A stretch of DNA of 64,000 bases. It comes from CAYPNP01 sp964412195. Its GTDB lineage: Bacteria > Acidobacteriota > JAAYUB01. Both the position numbers and the translations under genes were made by a program. The DNA lies in contig CAYPNP010000008.1 in assembly GCA_964412195.1 (NCBI GenBank), positions 1 to 64,000 on the forward strand, given 5' to 3'. The stretch's first letter is position 1. Every line of letters starts with the position of its first letter. Positions 33,884-43,964 of this stretch are shown one piece after another. The notes beneath the pieces are model-generated. The model had not been told where the DNA came from and ran no database searches. It saw nothing but the letters and a program-made list of their open reading frames with translations.

Positions 33884-35353
33884 ATGTCCCTAGCGGAGCA
33901 GCCGCACCGCACCAAAATTGTGGCGACCTACGGTCCGGCGGTGAACTCCACGGAGCGGCTGCGCCGCCTCCTGGAGGAAGGGGTCGACATCCTGCGCTAC
34001 AATTTTTCCCATGGCAAGGGCGAGGACTTCGTCCGCCTGGTCCGGCGCGTCCGGCGCATCGAGCACGACCTGGGCCGCCCCGTGGCCGTCCTGGCCGACC
34101 TCCAGGGGCCGAAGATCCGCACCGGCGAACTGGAGGGGCACGCGCCGTTCCAGCTGCCCGACGGGGCGGAGTTCTTCATCTCCCCCGCGCCGGTCGTCGG
34201 CAGCCCCGGCGGGGTTTCCATCTCCTACCGCTTCCACGCCGGCGAATTCCGGCCCGGCGACCGGATCCTCCTGGACGACGGCAAGATCACCCTCCGGGTG
34301 GTCCGGAACGAGGGCGAGCGGGTGGTGTGCGTGGCCGAGCGGGGCGGCCAGGTCCGGGAACACATGGGCGTGTTCCTGCCCAGCACCGCCACGGCCCTCC
34401 CTTCCCTGACGGAGAAGGACCGCCAGGACGCCGCGGCGGCCCTGCGCGGCGGCGCCGACTTCGTCGCCCTGAGCTTCGTCCGGCGGGCCGAAGACATGGA
34501 AGAACTCCGGGCGATCACCCGGGAGGCCCCGCACCCGCCCATGCTGGTGGCCAAGATCGAGAAGCCCCAGGCCCTCGAGAACCTGCCCCAGATCGTGGCC
34601 GTCAGCGACGCCGTCATGGTGGCCCGCGGCGACCTCGGCGTGGAGGTGGACATCCACCAGATCGGGATCCTGCAGAAGGAGATCATCCAGCAGTGCCGCC
34701 AGCAGCGCACGCCGGTCATCGTGGCCACCCAGATGCTGGAGAGCATGACCGAGCGGCCCGGCCCCACGCGGGCGGAAGCCACCGACGTGACCAACGCCAT
34801 CCTGGACGGCACCGACGCGGTGATGCTGTCCGGCGAGACGGCCAGCGGCCGCTACCCGTTCGAGGCCGTCCGCACCATGCGCCGGATCGCCGTTGCCACC
34901 GAGGCGTATCTCCGCCGGACCGGCCGGTCGCTGGAGGCGCCCACTCGGCTCCCGGCGGGGGACCCGCTCTTTTCCATCACCCACGCCGCCATCACGGCCG
35001 CCTGCGACACCGACGCCCGGGCCATCATCGTCCACACCCTTTCCGGCCGGACCGCGCGCCTGATGTCCCGCTACCACCCGGACTGCCCCGTGCTGGCGTT
35101 CACGCCGTCCCGCCGCTCCTTGCGGCAGATGAACATCCTCTACGGCGTCTACCCCCAGCAGATCGCCCGCTACCGCTCGAGCGACCAGCTCGTCCGCCAT
35201 TCGGAGGAACGGGTGCGCCGGCTGATCCCGATCGACCGGCCGACCTACTTCGTCATCCTGTCCGGACGCGCCTTCACGCCGGGAGCCACCAACACCCTGC
35301 GGATCCGGGCCCTGCAGCCGCTCCGCCCGGAAGCCCGGCCCCCGGCCGACTGA
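33884..35353 (+). CDS. pyk: Pyruvate kinase
   Basis: 489 residues. It converts phosphoenolpyruvate and ADP to pyruvate and ATP, the last step of glycolysis. Clear motifs: RTKIVATYGPA, 'ILRYNFSHG', DLQGPKIRTGEL, signature KIEKPQALENLPQIVAVSDAVMVARGDLGVE with the catalytic Lys and metal Glu/Asp, ATQMLESM and DGTDAVMLSGETASG, then the C-terminal allosteric domain. ATG at 33884 is preferred over 33869 because AAAGGA sits 7 bases before it. The following FHA/HD-GYP gene starts 18 bases after the stop, so they may share a transcript. Confidence 0.96.
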   Translation: MSLAEQPHRTKIVATYGPAVNSTERLRRLLEEGVDILRYNFSHGKGEDFVRLVRRVRRIEHDLGRPVAVLADLQGPKIRTGELEGHAPFQLPDGAEFFISPAPVVGSPGGVSISYRFHAGEFRPGDRILLDDGKITLRVVRNEGERVVCVAERGGQVREHMGVFLPSTATALPSLTEKDRQDAAAALRGGADFVALSFVRRAEDMEELRAITREAPHPPMLVAKIEKPQALENLPQIVAVSDAVMVARGDLGVEVDIHQIGILQKEIIQQCRQQRTPVIVATQMLESMTERPGPTRAEATDVTNAILDGTDAVMLSGETASGRYPFEAVRTMRRIAVATEAYLRRTGRSLEAPTRLPAGDPLFSITHAAITAACDTDARAIIVHTLSGRTARLMSRYHPDCPVLAFTPSRRSLRQMNILYGVYPQQIARYRSSDQLVRHSEERVRRLIPIDRPTYFVILSGRAFTPGATNTLRIRALQPLRPEARPPAD

Positions 35354-35370
35354 TCCGGCGAGGTTTCGCA

Positions 35371-36909
35371 ATGATCTGCGATCTGTGCGGCTTCGACAAC
35401 GGCCCCGGCGGCAAGTTCTGCGGCAGCTGCGGCGCCCCCATCCAGCCGGGCGCCGAGCCCGGTTTCTTCCTCGCTTCCGCGGGCGATTCAGGCCAGCCGG
35501 CCCGGACCCCGCTGAACAAACCCGTGTTCTACGTCGGCCGCAGCCACGAATGCGACCTGGTCATCCCGCACGCGAGCATCTCCCGCCAGCACGCCCTGAT
35601 CAGCCGCCAGGGCGGCACCCTGTTCCTGGAGGACCTCCGCAGCAAGAACGGCGTCCTGCTGAATCACCACCGCGTGCAGGAGCGGGTGGAGATCGGGGTC
35701 GGCGACGAAATCCAATTCGGCGACATCGTCTTCACCCTGGAAGGCCCCGCCCCCCCGCGGGCCGCCGCGGCCGCACCCGACGAGCGGCGCCCCTCGGCGT
35801 CGAACTTCGAGATGCTGCTGGAGGCCAGCAAGCTGATCAATTCCTCCCTGATCCTGCCGGAGGTGCTGGACAAGGTCATGTCTTCGGTGATGGACCTGAC
35901 CCGGGCCCAGCGCGGCTTCCTGATGATCGCCGCGGAAGACGGCACACTGGAGGTCAAGGTGGCCCGCAACCTCGAAGAGACGGCCTTCACCTCCCAGCAG
36001 TTTCAGATCAGCCGCAGCTCCGTGGAGCGGGTCTTCAAGAGCGGGCAGTCGTTCATCTCCGTGGACATCGACAGCGACTCGCAGGTTTCCGCGCAACAGA
36101 GCATCATGAGCCTTGGCCTGAAGACCGTCCTGTGCGTGCCGCTCAAGCACAAGGGCACGGTCCGGGGCGTGATCTACGTGGACTCCCACAACGTCACCAG
36201 GGGATTCTCCGACGGGGACCGGCAGCTGATGGAGGCGCTGGCCGACCACGCCGCCATCGCCATCGAGAACGCACGCCTGGTGGAGGAGAACAACGAGATG
36301 TTCTTCAGCACCATCGAGGCGCTGGCCGAGGCCATTGAAAAGCGCGATCCTTACACCGGCGGCCACACCCGCCGGGTGCTGGAAATCAGCCTGGACATCG
36401 CCGGCGAGATGAACCTGGGCCCCCACGAGCGCGAGATCCTCAAACTGGCCGCGCTCCTGCACGACATCGGGAAGATCGGCATCGACGACCAGGTCCTCCG
36501 CAAGCAGTCCGCCCTCACCCCGGAGGAGTTCGACCTGATCAAGAAGCACCCCGAGATCGGTTGCGAGATCGTCAAGCACATCCGGAAGCTGCAGGACGTG
36601 GTCCCGGGCATCCTCATGCACCACGAGAAAATGGACGGGAGCGGCTACCCGATGGGGAACTCCCGGGACCAGATCCCGCTCACCGCCCGGATCGTCGCCG
36701 TCGCCGACGCCTACGACGCCATGGTCTCGGACCGGCCTTATCGGAAGGGGCGCGACCAGGAAACCGCCTTGGCCGAACTGGAGCGTGTCAAGGGCAAGCA
36801 GTTCGACCCGGACGTGGTCGCCGCCTTCAAGAAGGTGATCGAGCGCCACAAGGCCCGGCACACCGAGTCGATGGACTCCACCTTCATGTCCACCATCTTC
36901 ATCCATTGA
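35371..36909 (+). CDS. Zn-ribbon/FHA/GAF/HD-GYP protein, probable c-di-GMP phosphodiesterase
   Basis: 512 residues. An N-terminal zinc ribbon has two Cys pairs (CDLCGF and CGSCGA). An FHA domain at about 45-125 (VFYVGRSHECDLVIPHASISRQHALI...LRSKNGVLLNH) should read phosphothreonine. A GAF domain (about 150-305) is followed by HD-GYP (about 315-490) with LHDIGKIGIDD, 'HPEIGCEIVKH', HHEKMDGSGYPMG and VADAYDAM. The HD and GYP motifs are intact, so c-di-GMP breakdown is likely. This links Ser/Thr phosphorylation or a small ligand to second-messenger turnover. The VWA gene follows after 126 bases on the same strand. Confidence 0.92.
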   Translation: MICDLCGFDNGPGGKFCGSCGAPIQPGAEPGFFLASAGDSGQPARTPLNKPVFYVGRSHECDLVIPHASISRQHALISRQGGTLFLEDLRSKNGVLLNHHRVQERVEIGVGDEIQFGDIVFTLEGPAPPRAAAAAPDERRPSASNFEMLLEASKLINSSLILPEVLDKVMSSVMDLTRAQRGFLMIAAEDGTLEVKVARNLEETAFTSQQFQISRSSVERVFKSGQSFISVDIDSDSQVSAQQSIMSLGLKTVLCVPLKHKGTVRGVIYVDSHNVTRGFSDGDRQLMEALADHAAIAIENARLVEENNEMFFSTIEALAEAIEKRDPYTGGHTRRVLEISLDIAGEMNLGPHEREILKLAALLHDIGKIGIDDQVLRKQSALTPEEFDLIKKHPEIGCEIVKHIRKLQDVVPGILMHHEKMDGSGYPMGNSRDQIPLTARIVAVADAYDAMVSDRPYRKGRDQETALAELERVKGKQFDPDVVAAFKKVIERHKARHTESMDSTFMSTIFIH

Positions 36910-37035
36910 GGCGCGCCGCGCCGCCCGCGCCTCTCCCGATTTGTCATTGCCTTCCCCCGCCAAATCTGATACCGTTTTTTCCTGGCGGGCCACCCGGCCT
37001 GCCGAGGTTTCGGTTCCGCTTGGGAGACACCAGCC

Positions 37036-38565
37036 ATGAGGCGGACGCGGTCCATCATTGCCCGCTTGGCCCTGATCGCCCTTTCCTTGGGAGTACTGTC
37101 GGGGATCTGCCCGGCGCGCGGCTGCCAAGGCATCAAGGGCGTCAACATCCTGATCGTGGACAACTCCCGCTCCGTGCCGAACATGGACAAGACCCGGGAC
37201 CGCGTGGAGGTCCTCAAGGAACTCCTCGGCCTGCTCGAGGGCTACGAAAACCGCCTGATCCTCTTCGGCGGCCGCAACGAAATCGCGCTGGACGATCCCG
37301 AAAAGTTCATCAACGACGGCTGGCACACCGATTATCACTACGCCTTCGAGGCGGCCGCACGCATCCGGAAGGAATACCCGCCGGACTGCGACGTCAAGAT
37401 GATCTTCATCACCGACGGCATCATGGACGCCTTCCCGGAGGATTACCCCGAGGAAGGAATTGTCTCCCGGGCCGCGGCCATGGATTACGCCCGCCAGCAG
37501 AGCTATCGGATCCTGGAGGAGAACCGCATCCCCCTGTACATCATCCTGCTGGGCAACCAGTACGACGCCTATTTCATGGAGCAGCTCTCGATCCGGGCCA
37601 ACGGCCTGGCCAAGGCCAATCCCCTGGTGGAGCGGGCGGCCGAATTCCTCGACAACAACGGCTTCCTGCTCAAGAAGTTCATCTACCCGATGCCGGAGAA
37701 CGCGGGCACGCAAGAGTTCAAGAAGGTCTTCCGCAAGATCGTCCACGAGGACAAGCCCCATTTCGAACTCGGGCTTCTCGGCCTGCTCGCGCTGGCGCTG
37801 CTGGCCTTCGTGATCGTCGCGATCCGCAGCTTCCCGGCCCCGGGCGACCGCGAGATCATCGACCTGGTGGAGGGCGTGCCGGTCCTGATCGGGGCAGGCA
37901 TCCGGCATTCCGGCGCCGTCAGCAACTTCTCCCCGGCCCGGCCCAAGGGCGGACTGCAACAGGTGTCCGATACCGCCCACGCCACCGCCAGCCTGAGCTA
38001 CCAGCGACGCAACTTCGATTTCACCTCCCGCGGTCTGCAGGGCGTCTCCAAGCTCAACGAAATCTCCAGGCGTCTGCTCGACATGGACATCCAGGTCCTG
38101 TCCGCCAAGCTCGACGAGATGGAGAAGCGGGGCAACGACGAGGAGATCATCGCCGCGACCGACCTGAAGTACTACTGCTCGAACCTGGACCACGAAAAGG
38201 TCAAGCACATCCTGCAGGCCCGCGAGATGGACCGGATGGACATCCAGGCCGCCGACTTCCTCAAGGCCAAGGTATACGTTTCCATGGCGCCCGACCTCCT
38301 GGAGGAGCTGACCGAGCACCGGGTCTTCCTGACGGTCCCCAACCGGAACATCATCCGTTCGCAGCTCAATCCCGGGCAGACCTACGATCTCGGGCGCTAC
38401 CGCATCCGGGTGGTCTCGGTCTCCAAAGACTCCAAGTACAGCGCCCGGGTCATGATCGAGTACGTCCGCGTCCCTTCCACACTCGGCCTCAAGAACCTGA
38501 TCCCCCCGGCCGTGCAGCGGACTCTCCGCTTCCGCCGCACCATCACCGCTTTCTTCACCTCCTGA
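37036..38565 (+). CDS. VWA-domain membrane protein
   Basis: 509 residues. Signal peptide (IIARLALIALSLGVLSGICPARG). A VWA-like domain at about 35-225 has a metal site DNSRS (about 42-46) and ITDGIMD. A membrane segment follows at about 236-259 (LGLLGLLALALLAFVIVAI). The C-terminal half (about 260-509) is cytoplasmic or on the other side, with no family I know; it has a helical part rich in Leu/Glu (NEISRRLLDMDIQVLSAKLDEMEKRG) and a beta part near the end. It may be the surface partner of a larger complex. It sits after the FHA/HD-GYP gene. Confidence 0.72.
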   Translation: MRRTRSIIARLALIALSLGVLSGICPARGCQGIKGVNILIVDNSRSVPNMDKTRDRVEVLKELLGLLEGYENRLILFGGRNEIALDDPEKFINDGWHTDYHYAFEAAARIRKEYPPDCDVKMIFITDGIMDAFPEDYPEEGIVSRAAAMDYARQQSYRILEENRIPLYIILLGNQYDAYFMEQLSIRANGLAKANPLVERAAEFLDNNGFLLKKFIYPMPENAGTQEFKKVFRKIVHEDKPHFELGLLGLLALALLAFVIVAIRSFPAPGDREIIDLVEGVPVLIGAGIRHSGAVSNFSPARPKGGLQQVSDTAHATASLSYQRRNFDFTSRGLQGVSKLNEISRRLLDMDIQVLSAKLDEMEKRGNDEEIIAATDLKYYCSNLDHEKVKHILQAREMDRMDIQAADFLKAKVYVSMAPDLLEELTEHRVFLTVPNRNIIRSQLNPGQTYDLGRYRIRVVSVSKDSKYSARVMIEYVRVPSTLGLKNLIPPAVQRTLRFRRTITAFFTS

Positions 38566-38787
38566 TCCGGCCTCGTCCGTCGCGTTGCTTCCCTCCATGC
38601 GCCAACCGGCCCCTCCGCCGATCCGTGCGTCCTCGTCATCCCGCGGGAACGCCCGGCACCGGGCAGGACAATGGGCCTGTTTCCAGTGAAATTATCCGAT
38701 CTTTTGCCGGTTCGTCCGGGGCGGGAATCCCCGATCCGTGGAGTGGCTGACGCCGGTGCAACGATCCGGAGGAGCAGCCCGGGAGCG

Positions 38788-38809
38788 CCCGCAGGCGGAA
38801 GCCTGCGGG
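38788..38809. other. GC hairpin between convergent genes
   Basis: CCCGCAGGC and GCCTGCGGG form a 9-base stem with a GGAA loop in the gap between 38565 and 38826. It has no T run on either side, so it may be a weak or Rho-assisted transcription stop. The rest of this gap shows no gene. Confidence 0.45.
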
Positions 38810-38825
38810 GCCCGCGGCTCCGGGG

Positions 38826-40391
38826 TCAGTTCGTTTCCACCGGCTGGATCTGGAAGGCGAGGATGTAGCAATCGGCGCGCGGGCGCCAGCTGAGCTCCTT
38901 GCGGAAGGCATAGCAATCCCGCAGGAAGAACAGCGGGATCCAGACCAGGTCCTCCATGGACCGGCGCATGATCGCCTGCAGGATCTCGAGGCGCCGTTCG
39001 CGGTCCGGGATGCGGGTGCTCTCCTCGATGGTCCGGTCCATCTCCTCGTTGCTGTAGCCCGTGTAGTTGAAGAACCCGTACCCCGGCTTCTTGCCGCGGG
39101 TGTAGAAGCAGTGCTCGAAGAAGTCCGAGGCGTCGGCGGTCACCGGGAGCCACCCGCTGACCAGCAGGTCGTACTCGTTGGTCACGGCCTTCTGGAAGAA
39201 TGTCTCGATGCTGATCGGCTCCGGCCGGAGCCGGATCCCCACGTCCGCCAGCTGGCGGCGGACGGTCACCACGGTCTCCGCGATGCGGTGGTATTTGCCC
39301 GCCGGGTAGTAGCAGGGGAAGGTCCGGCCAAATGGAAACGCGTTCTCGCGCAGGATCCGGCGGGCATCCGCCTGCTTCCCGTTTAAGAGGCTGAGTCCGG
39401 GGGTGTAGCCGAACACCAGCGGCGGGACCATCTGCTCGGCCGGACGGGCCATGCCCGGCAGGGCGTCGTTGATCAGGACCTGCCGGTCGATGGCCATGGA
39501 GACCGCCCGCCGCACGGCCGGGTTCCGGAACGGATTGGGCGAGCCGTCGGCCAGGCGCTCCCGGAAGGTCAGGCCCAGGAACATCAGCCGGGTGCCGTCG
39601 GCGGCGACCACCCGATAATTCTTCTCCTCCAGCCGGGTTGACGCGGACGGCTCCCACTCCTTGATGAAATCCGCCTCCCCGTCGCGCAGCATCTGCATCC
39701 GCGCGTTGTCGTCCGGCACGATCAGGAACCGCACTTTCTGGAACAGACGGGGGAACCGCCAGTGGCCGGGGACCGCCTCCATCACGATCTCCTTCCGGAA
39801 GTCGAGCGCCGACAGGCGGTACGGGCCGGACCCCATCGGGTGCCACATCAGGTATTCTTCCCGCTGGTTGCGATAGTACCGCGCCGGCACGATCAGGATC
39901 TGGGACAGCTTCGACAGCAGGGGCATGTATGGCTCGTGGGTGACGATCCGGACGGTCATCGGCCCGGTCGCCTCCACCGACTTCACCGAGATCAGGATCG
40001 GTTTTTTCCGCGACTGGGGGTGGTCCCGCACCCGCTCGATGCTGAAGACCACATCCTCCGCCCGCAGCAGGGAGCCGTCATGGAAGCGGATTCCCGGTCG
40101 CAGGTTGAAGATCCAGGTGACGGGGTTGGGGCACTGCCAGGAGGCGGCCACGCACGGGACCACCTTCATGTTGCTGTCCATGAAGACGAGGGGGTCGAAG
40201 AAATGAAGGCAGATCATGTTGGTGATCACCTCGGCCTCGAGGTGCGGGTCGAGGTGCATGGGACCGATGGGGATGGCGATCCGGAGCTCGGACCGCCCGT
40301 CGATCTGCCAGGCGGAGTCCGGGGAGGCGCAGGTCAGGAGCAAGCCGGCCGCAAGGCCCACCCAAACCGCGTAAAGGACTCTCTTCGTCAT
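38826..40391 (-). CDS. Orphan peptide/oligopeptide-binding lipoprotein (SBP family 5)
   Basis: 521 residues from ATG at 40391. Lipoprotein signal (AAGLLLTCASPD, Cys about 20) and the family-5 solute-binding core: ELRIAIPIGPMHLDPHLEAEV at the start, VVPCVAASWQCPNPVTWIFNLRPGIRFHDGSLLRAEDVVFSIERVRD, then VRRAVSMAIDRQVLINDALPGMARPAEQMVPP. These proteins capture peptides, nickel or other ligands for an ABC importer. No DppBCDF-like permease or ATPase is near, so it is an orphan or its partners are elsewhere. The start at 40436 was rejected because it lacks a signal peptide at its N-terminus. Confidence 0.9.
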   Translation of the reverse strand: MTKRVLYAVWVGLAAGLLLTCASPDSAWQIDGRSELRIAIPIGPMHLDPHLEAEVITNMICLHFFDPLVFMDSNMKVVPCVAASWQCPNPVTWIFNLRPGIRFHDGSLLRAEDVVFSIERVRDHPQSRKKPILISVKSVEATGPMTVRIVTHEPYMPLLSKLSQILIVPARYYRNQREEYLMWHPMGSGPYRLSALDFRKEIVMEAVPGHWRFPRLFQKVRFLIVPDDNARMQMLRDGEADFIKEWEPSASTRLEEKNYRVVAADGTRLMFLGLTFRERLADGSPNPFRNPAVRRAVSMAIDRQVLINDALPGMARPAEQMVPPLVFGYTPGLSLLNGKQADARRILRENAFPFGRTFPCYYPAGKYHRIAETVVTVRRQLADVGIRLRPEPISIETFFQKAVTNEYDLLVSGWLPVTADASDFFEHCFYTRGKKPGYGFFNYTGYSNEEMDRTIEESTRIPDRERRLEILQAIMRRSMEDLVWIPLFFLRDCYAFRKELSWRPRADCYILAFQIQPVETN

Positions 40392-40496
40392 CGGCGGATC
40401 CGGAGTGTCGGTGCTGAAATCTGGACGTGGCTTCATTCTGCCACGGCGGACGCGTGGAAAGCAAGGGCCATTCGGCGGCGGGGGGCAGCCGGTGCG

Positions 40497-43400
40497 TCAG
40501 CGTACGTATTGCACGACGCCGGGATAGGTCAGGGATTCGATGAGCTGCTTCAGGCGGCCGGACCACTTCACCCGGAGCAGCCCGTTGCTCTCGAGCACGG
40601 CGACGCCGACCCCCTCCTTGCGGAGCTGGATCTCGATGGAGCAGTCCCCCGGGGAGGTGAGCAGCAGGTCCACCATCTCCCGAACCCCCTCGGTCGTGAG
40701 CCGCTCCACCTCCAGGTCCAGCCGGATCTGCGACACCTTGAGGTCCTTGGCGTCCTGGAGAGGGTACAGCTCGTTGACCACCATCTTCAGGTCGCCGCTT
40801 TCCTCCTTCTCCGGGGTGCCCACAACAAGGACCGGGAAATCGGCGCGGATCAGCTTCTCGCTGGCGGCGAACACCTTGGGGTAGGCCACAAACTCCATGG
40901 TGCCGGTGAGGTCCTCAAGCAGCCCCGTGGCCATCAACTCCTCGCGCTTGGTCTTCTTCAGCCGGATGTTGCTGAGCACGCAGCCGACCCGGCAACCCTT
41001 GCGGAGGGGCTCCTCCCCCAGCTGCTCCAGGGTGCAGTCGGTGTGGCTGCCGATGATGTCGGCGAACGCGTCCAGCGGGTGGCCGGAGATGTAGAAGCCG
41101 AGGATCTCCTTCTCGCAGGACAGGATCGTCTTGGAGTCCCACTCCGGGATGTCGGGCAGCACCTCGCCGGCGGGGGTGGGGTCCGCCGCCTCCCCCTCCA
41201 TGGCGCCGAACAGGCTCTTCTGGCCGACGGCGCGGTCGCGCTGGTGCTTCTGGGCGAAGTCCATGATCCTTTCCATGATTTCGGTGAGCTGGGAGCGGCG
41301 GTAGCCCAGCTCGTCGAAGACGCCCGCCTTGGTCATGCTCTCGACCACGCGGGAGTTGACGCTGCGCAGGTCCACCCGGCAGGCGAAGTCCGTGAAGGAC
41401 TGGAAGGGGCCCCCGCTGTCGCGGGCGGCCAGGATGTTCTGGATGGCGGACTCGCCCACGTTCTTCAGGGCGCCGAGGCCGAACCGGATCCCCTCCCGCG
41501 TGGGCAGGAAATCCAGGACGCTCTCGTTGATCGACGGAGGCAGGATCCGGATCCCCATGCTTTTGGCCTCGGCGATGTACTGCACCACCTTGGCGGTGCT
41601 GTTCTTCTCCGAGGTGAGCAGGGCGGCCATGAACTCCATCGGGAAGTGCGCCTTCAGGTAGGCCGTCTGGTAGGCGACCCAGGCGTAGGCGGCCGAGTGG
41701 GACTTGTTGAAGCCGTACTCGGCGAACTTGCTGATCAGGTCGTAGAGCTCGCGGATCCTGGCCGGCGGCACCCCGCGGGCCTTGCCGCCCTCGAGGAACT
41801 TGGCCTCCATCTCCGCCATCTTGTCCTTCTGCTTCTTGCCCATGGCCTTGCGGAGGGTGTCGGCCTCGGCCAGCGTGAAGCCGGCCACCGCCGACGCGAT
41901 CTGCATGACCTGTTCCTGGTAGACGATGACGCCGTACGTGTCGCGCAGGAGGGGCTCCAGTTCCGGCAGCAGGTAGCGGATCGGGCTCTGGCCGTTCTTG
42001 CGCCGGATGAAGTCCTCAATCATGCCTCCCTTGATCGGGCCCGGGCGGTAGAGGGCGTTCATGGCGACGATGTCCTCGAAGCGGGACGGCTTGAGTGCCC
42101 GGAGGTAGTTGCGCATGCCCGAGCTTTCAAACTGGAAGATGCCGTAGGTGCGGCCCTCGCTGAAGATCTGGTACGTGTCGGCGTCGTCCAGCGGCAGTTT
42201 GCGGATGTTCAGGTCGACGCCGTGGTTGGCCCGGATGAGGGCGAGGGCGTCCTGGATGACCGTCAGGGTGATCAGGCCCAGGAAATCCATCTTCAGGAAC
42301 CCCAGCCGCTCGATGTCCTTCATGTTGTACTGGGTGATGGTCTCCTCGTTGCTGCCCAAGGCCAGGGGGATCACGTCCAGCAGCGGCTGCGGGGCGATGA
42401 CCACGCCGGCGGCGTGGATCGAGGCGTGCCGGCTCAGGCCCTCCAGCCGCCGGGAGATGTCGATCAGCTCCTTGATCTGGCGGTTCTCGGCCATGGCCTG
42501 GCGGAGGCGCTCCTCGTCGTCGAGCGCCTTCTCGATGGTGATGTTCAGCTCCTGCGGGATCAGCTTGGCGATCCGGTCGACCTCGCCGTAGGACAGCCCC
42601 AGCACCCGGCCGACGTCGCGCACCACCGCGCGGGCCTTCATCGTGCCGAAGGTGGCGATCTGGCCCACGCAGTCGGCGCCGTACTTCTCGGTGACGTAGC
42701 GGATCACTTCCTCCCGGCGGCGGGTGCAGAAGTCAATGTCGATGTCCGGCGGGGAAATGCGGTCGGGATTCAGGAACCGCTCGAACAGCAGGTCATACCG
42801 CAAAGGGTCGAGCTCGGTGATCCGCAGGCTGTAGGAGACCAGGCTGCCGGCGGCCGAGCCGCGGCCCGGCCCGACGGGGATGCCCGCTTCCTTGGCGTGG
42901 CGGATGAAGTCCCAGACGATCAGGAAGTAGCCGGCGTAGTGGGACTTCTGGACGATGTCGATCTCGTACTCGAGGCGCTTGTGGTATTCCTCGAGGGGAT
43001 GGCGCAGGAGGCCGGCCGCTCGGTCCTCTTCCAGTTCCTGGAGGCGCTCGGCGAAGCCGCGCCGGGTGACCTCGGCGAAGTACTCGTCCAGCGTCGAACC
43101 GGCGGGGATCTCGAAGCGCGGATAGTGCTGGGATTTGGTGTCGAACTCGAAGGCGCACCGTTCGGCGATGGCCAGGGTGTTGTCCAGCGCCTCGGGGATG
43201 TGGCCGAAGAGGGCCTCCATCTCGGCGGGGGTCTTGAAATAGAACTCGCCGGAGTTGAACTTCAGGCGCGACTCGTCGGAGAGCACCTTGCCGGTCTGGA
43301 TGCAGACCAGCACTTCGTGGGCCAGGGCGTCGCCGGCTTCCATGTAGTGGCAGTCGTTGGTGGCCACCAGGGGGATGCCCGTGCGTCCGGCAAGCCGGAC

Positions 43401-43964
43401 CAGCTGCTCGTTGACCTGCTTCTGCTCCGGCAGGCCGTGGTCCTGCAGCTCGAGGTAGAAGTTGCCCCGGCCGAACAGCGACTCGTAGCGGCGGGCGGCC
43501 TCCTCGGCCCGCTTCTCGTCCCCGCGCATCAGCGCCTGCGGCACCTCGCCCTGGAGGCAGGAGGTCAGGGCCACCAGCCCCGCGCAGTGCTTCGACAGCA
43601 GGGCGAAGTCGATGCGGGGCTTGTAGTAGAAGCTCTCGATGTGGCTCAGGGAGACCATCCGGCAGAGGTTGCGGTACCCGGTCTCGTCCCGGACCAGCAG
43701 GACGAGGTGGTGGCGGGTCTCGGCGCTGTCCCGGTTCATCCGGTCGGGGGCGACGTACACCTCGCACCCGGTGATCGGCTTCAGGCCCTTCTTCTTGGCC
43801 TTCTCGCAGAACTGGACCGCCCCGAAGAGGTTGCCATGGTCGGTCAGGGCCAAGGCGGGCATGCCGCAGGCGACGGACTTGTCCACCAGACGGTCGATGG
43901 TGCAGGCGCCGTCCAGCAGGGAGTAGTCGCTGTGAACGTGGAGGTGCACGAACGATCTGGGCAT
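40497..43964 (-). CDS. dnaE: DNA polymerase III subunit alpha
   Basis: 1155 residues, the usual DnaE size. The N-terminal PHP domain starts FVHLHVHSDYSLLDGACTIDRLVDKS. The polymerase core shows GPGRGSAAGSLVSYSL, the catalytic Asp pair in PDIDIDFCTRRREEVIRYV, and 'YRPGPIKGGMIEDFIRRKNG'. Helix-hairpin-helix (FGLGALKNVGESAIQNIL) and an OB-fold region (VGCVLSNIRLKKTKREELMATGLLEDLTGTMEFVAYPKVF) follow. It is the replicative polymerase. Its own promoter (44107-44133) lies 143 bases before the start, with a repeat in the leader. Confidence 0.98.
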   Translation of the reverse strand: MPRSFVHLHVHSDYSLLDGACTIDRLVDKSVACGMPALALTDHGNLFGAVQFCEKAKKKGLKPITGCEVYVAPDRMNRDSAETRHHLVLLVRDETGYRNLCRMVSLSHIESFYYKPRIDFALLSKHCAGLVALTSCLQGEVPQALMRGDEKRAEEAARRYESLFGRGNFYLELQDHGLPEQKQVNEQLVRLAGRTGIPLVATNDCHYMEAGDALAHEVLVCIQTGKVLSDESRLKFNSGEFYFKTPAEMEALFGHIPEALDNTLAIAERCAFEFDTKSQHYPRFEIPAGSTLDEYFAEVTRRGFAERLQELEEDRAAGLLRHPLEEYHKRLEYEIDIVQKSHYAGYFLIVWDFIRHAKEAGIPVGPGRGSAAGSLVSYSLRITELDPLRYDLLFERFLNPDRISPPDIDIDFCTRRREEVIRYVTEKYGADCVGQIATFGTMKARAVVRDVGRVLGLSYGEVDRIAKLIPQELNITIEKALDDEERLRQAMAENRQIKELIDISRRLEGLSRHASIHAAGVVIAPQPLLDVIPLALGSNEETITQYNMKDIERLGFLKMDFLGLITLTVIQDALALIRANHGVDLNIRKLPLDDADTYQIFSEGRTYGIFQFESSGMRNYLRALKPSRFEDIVAMNALYRPGPIKGGMIEDFIRRKNGQSPIRYLLPELEPLLRDTYGVIVYQEQVMQIASAVAGFTLAEADTLRKAMGKKQKDKMAEMEAKFLEGGKARGVPPARIRELYDLISKFAEYGFNKSHSAAYAWVAYQTAYLKAHFPMEFMAALLTSEKNSTAKVVQYIAEAKSMGIRILPPSINESVLDFLPTREGIRFGLGALKNVGESAIQNILAARDSGGPFQSFTDFACRVDLRSVNSRVVESMTKAGVFDELGYRRSQLTEIMERIMDFAQKHQRDRAVGQKSLFGAMEGEAADPTPAGEVLPDIPEWDSKTILSCEKEILGFYISGHPLDAFADIIGSHTDCTLEQLGEEPLRKGCRVGCVLSNIRLKKTKREELMATGLLEDLTGTMEFVAYPKVFAASEKLIRADFPVLVVGTPEKEESGDLKMVVNELYPLQDAKDLKVSQIRLDLEVERLTTEGVREMVDLLLTSPGDCSIEIQLRKEGVGVAVLESNGLLRVKWSGRLKQLIESLTYPGVVQYVR

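Noticed and set aside
35488..38598. A 1036-codon open frame on the minus strand
   Set aside because: It is the shadow of the FHA/HD-GYP and VWA genes, with composition (Val/His/Asp/Gln-rich) typical of a mirrored GC-rich gene.
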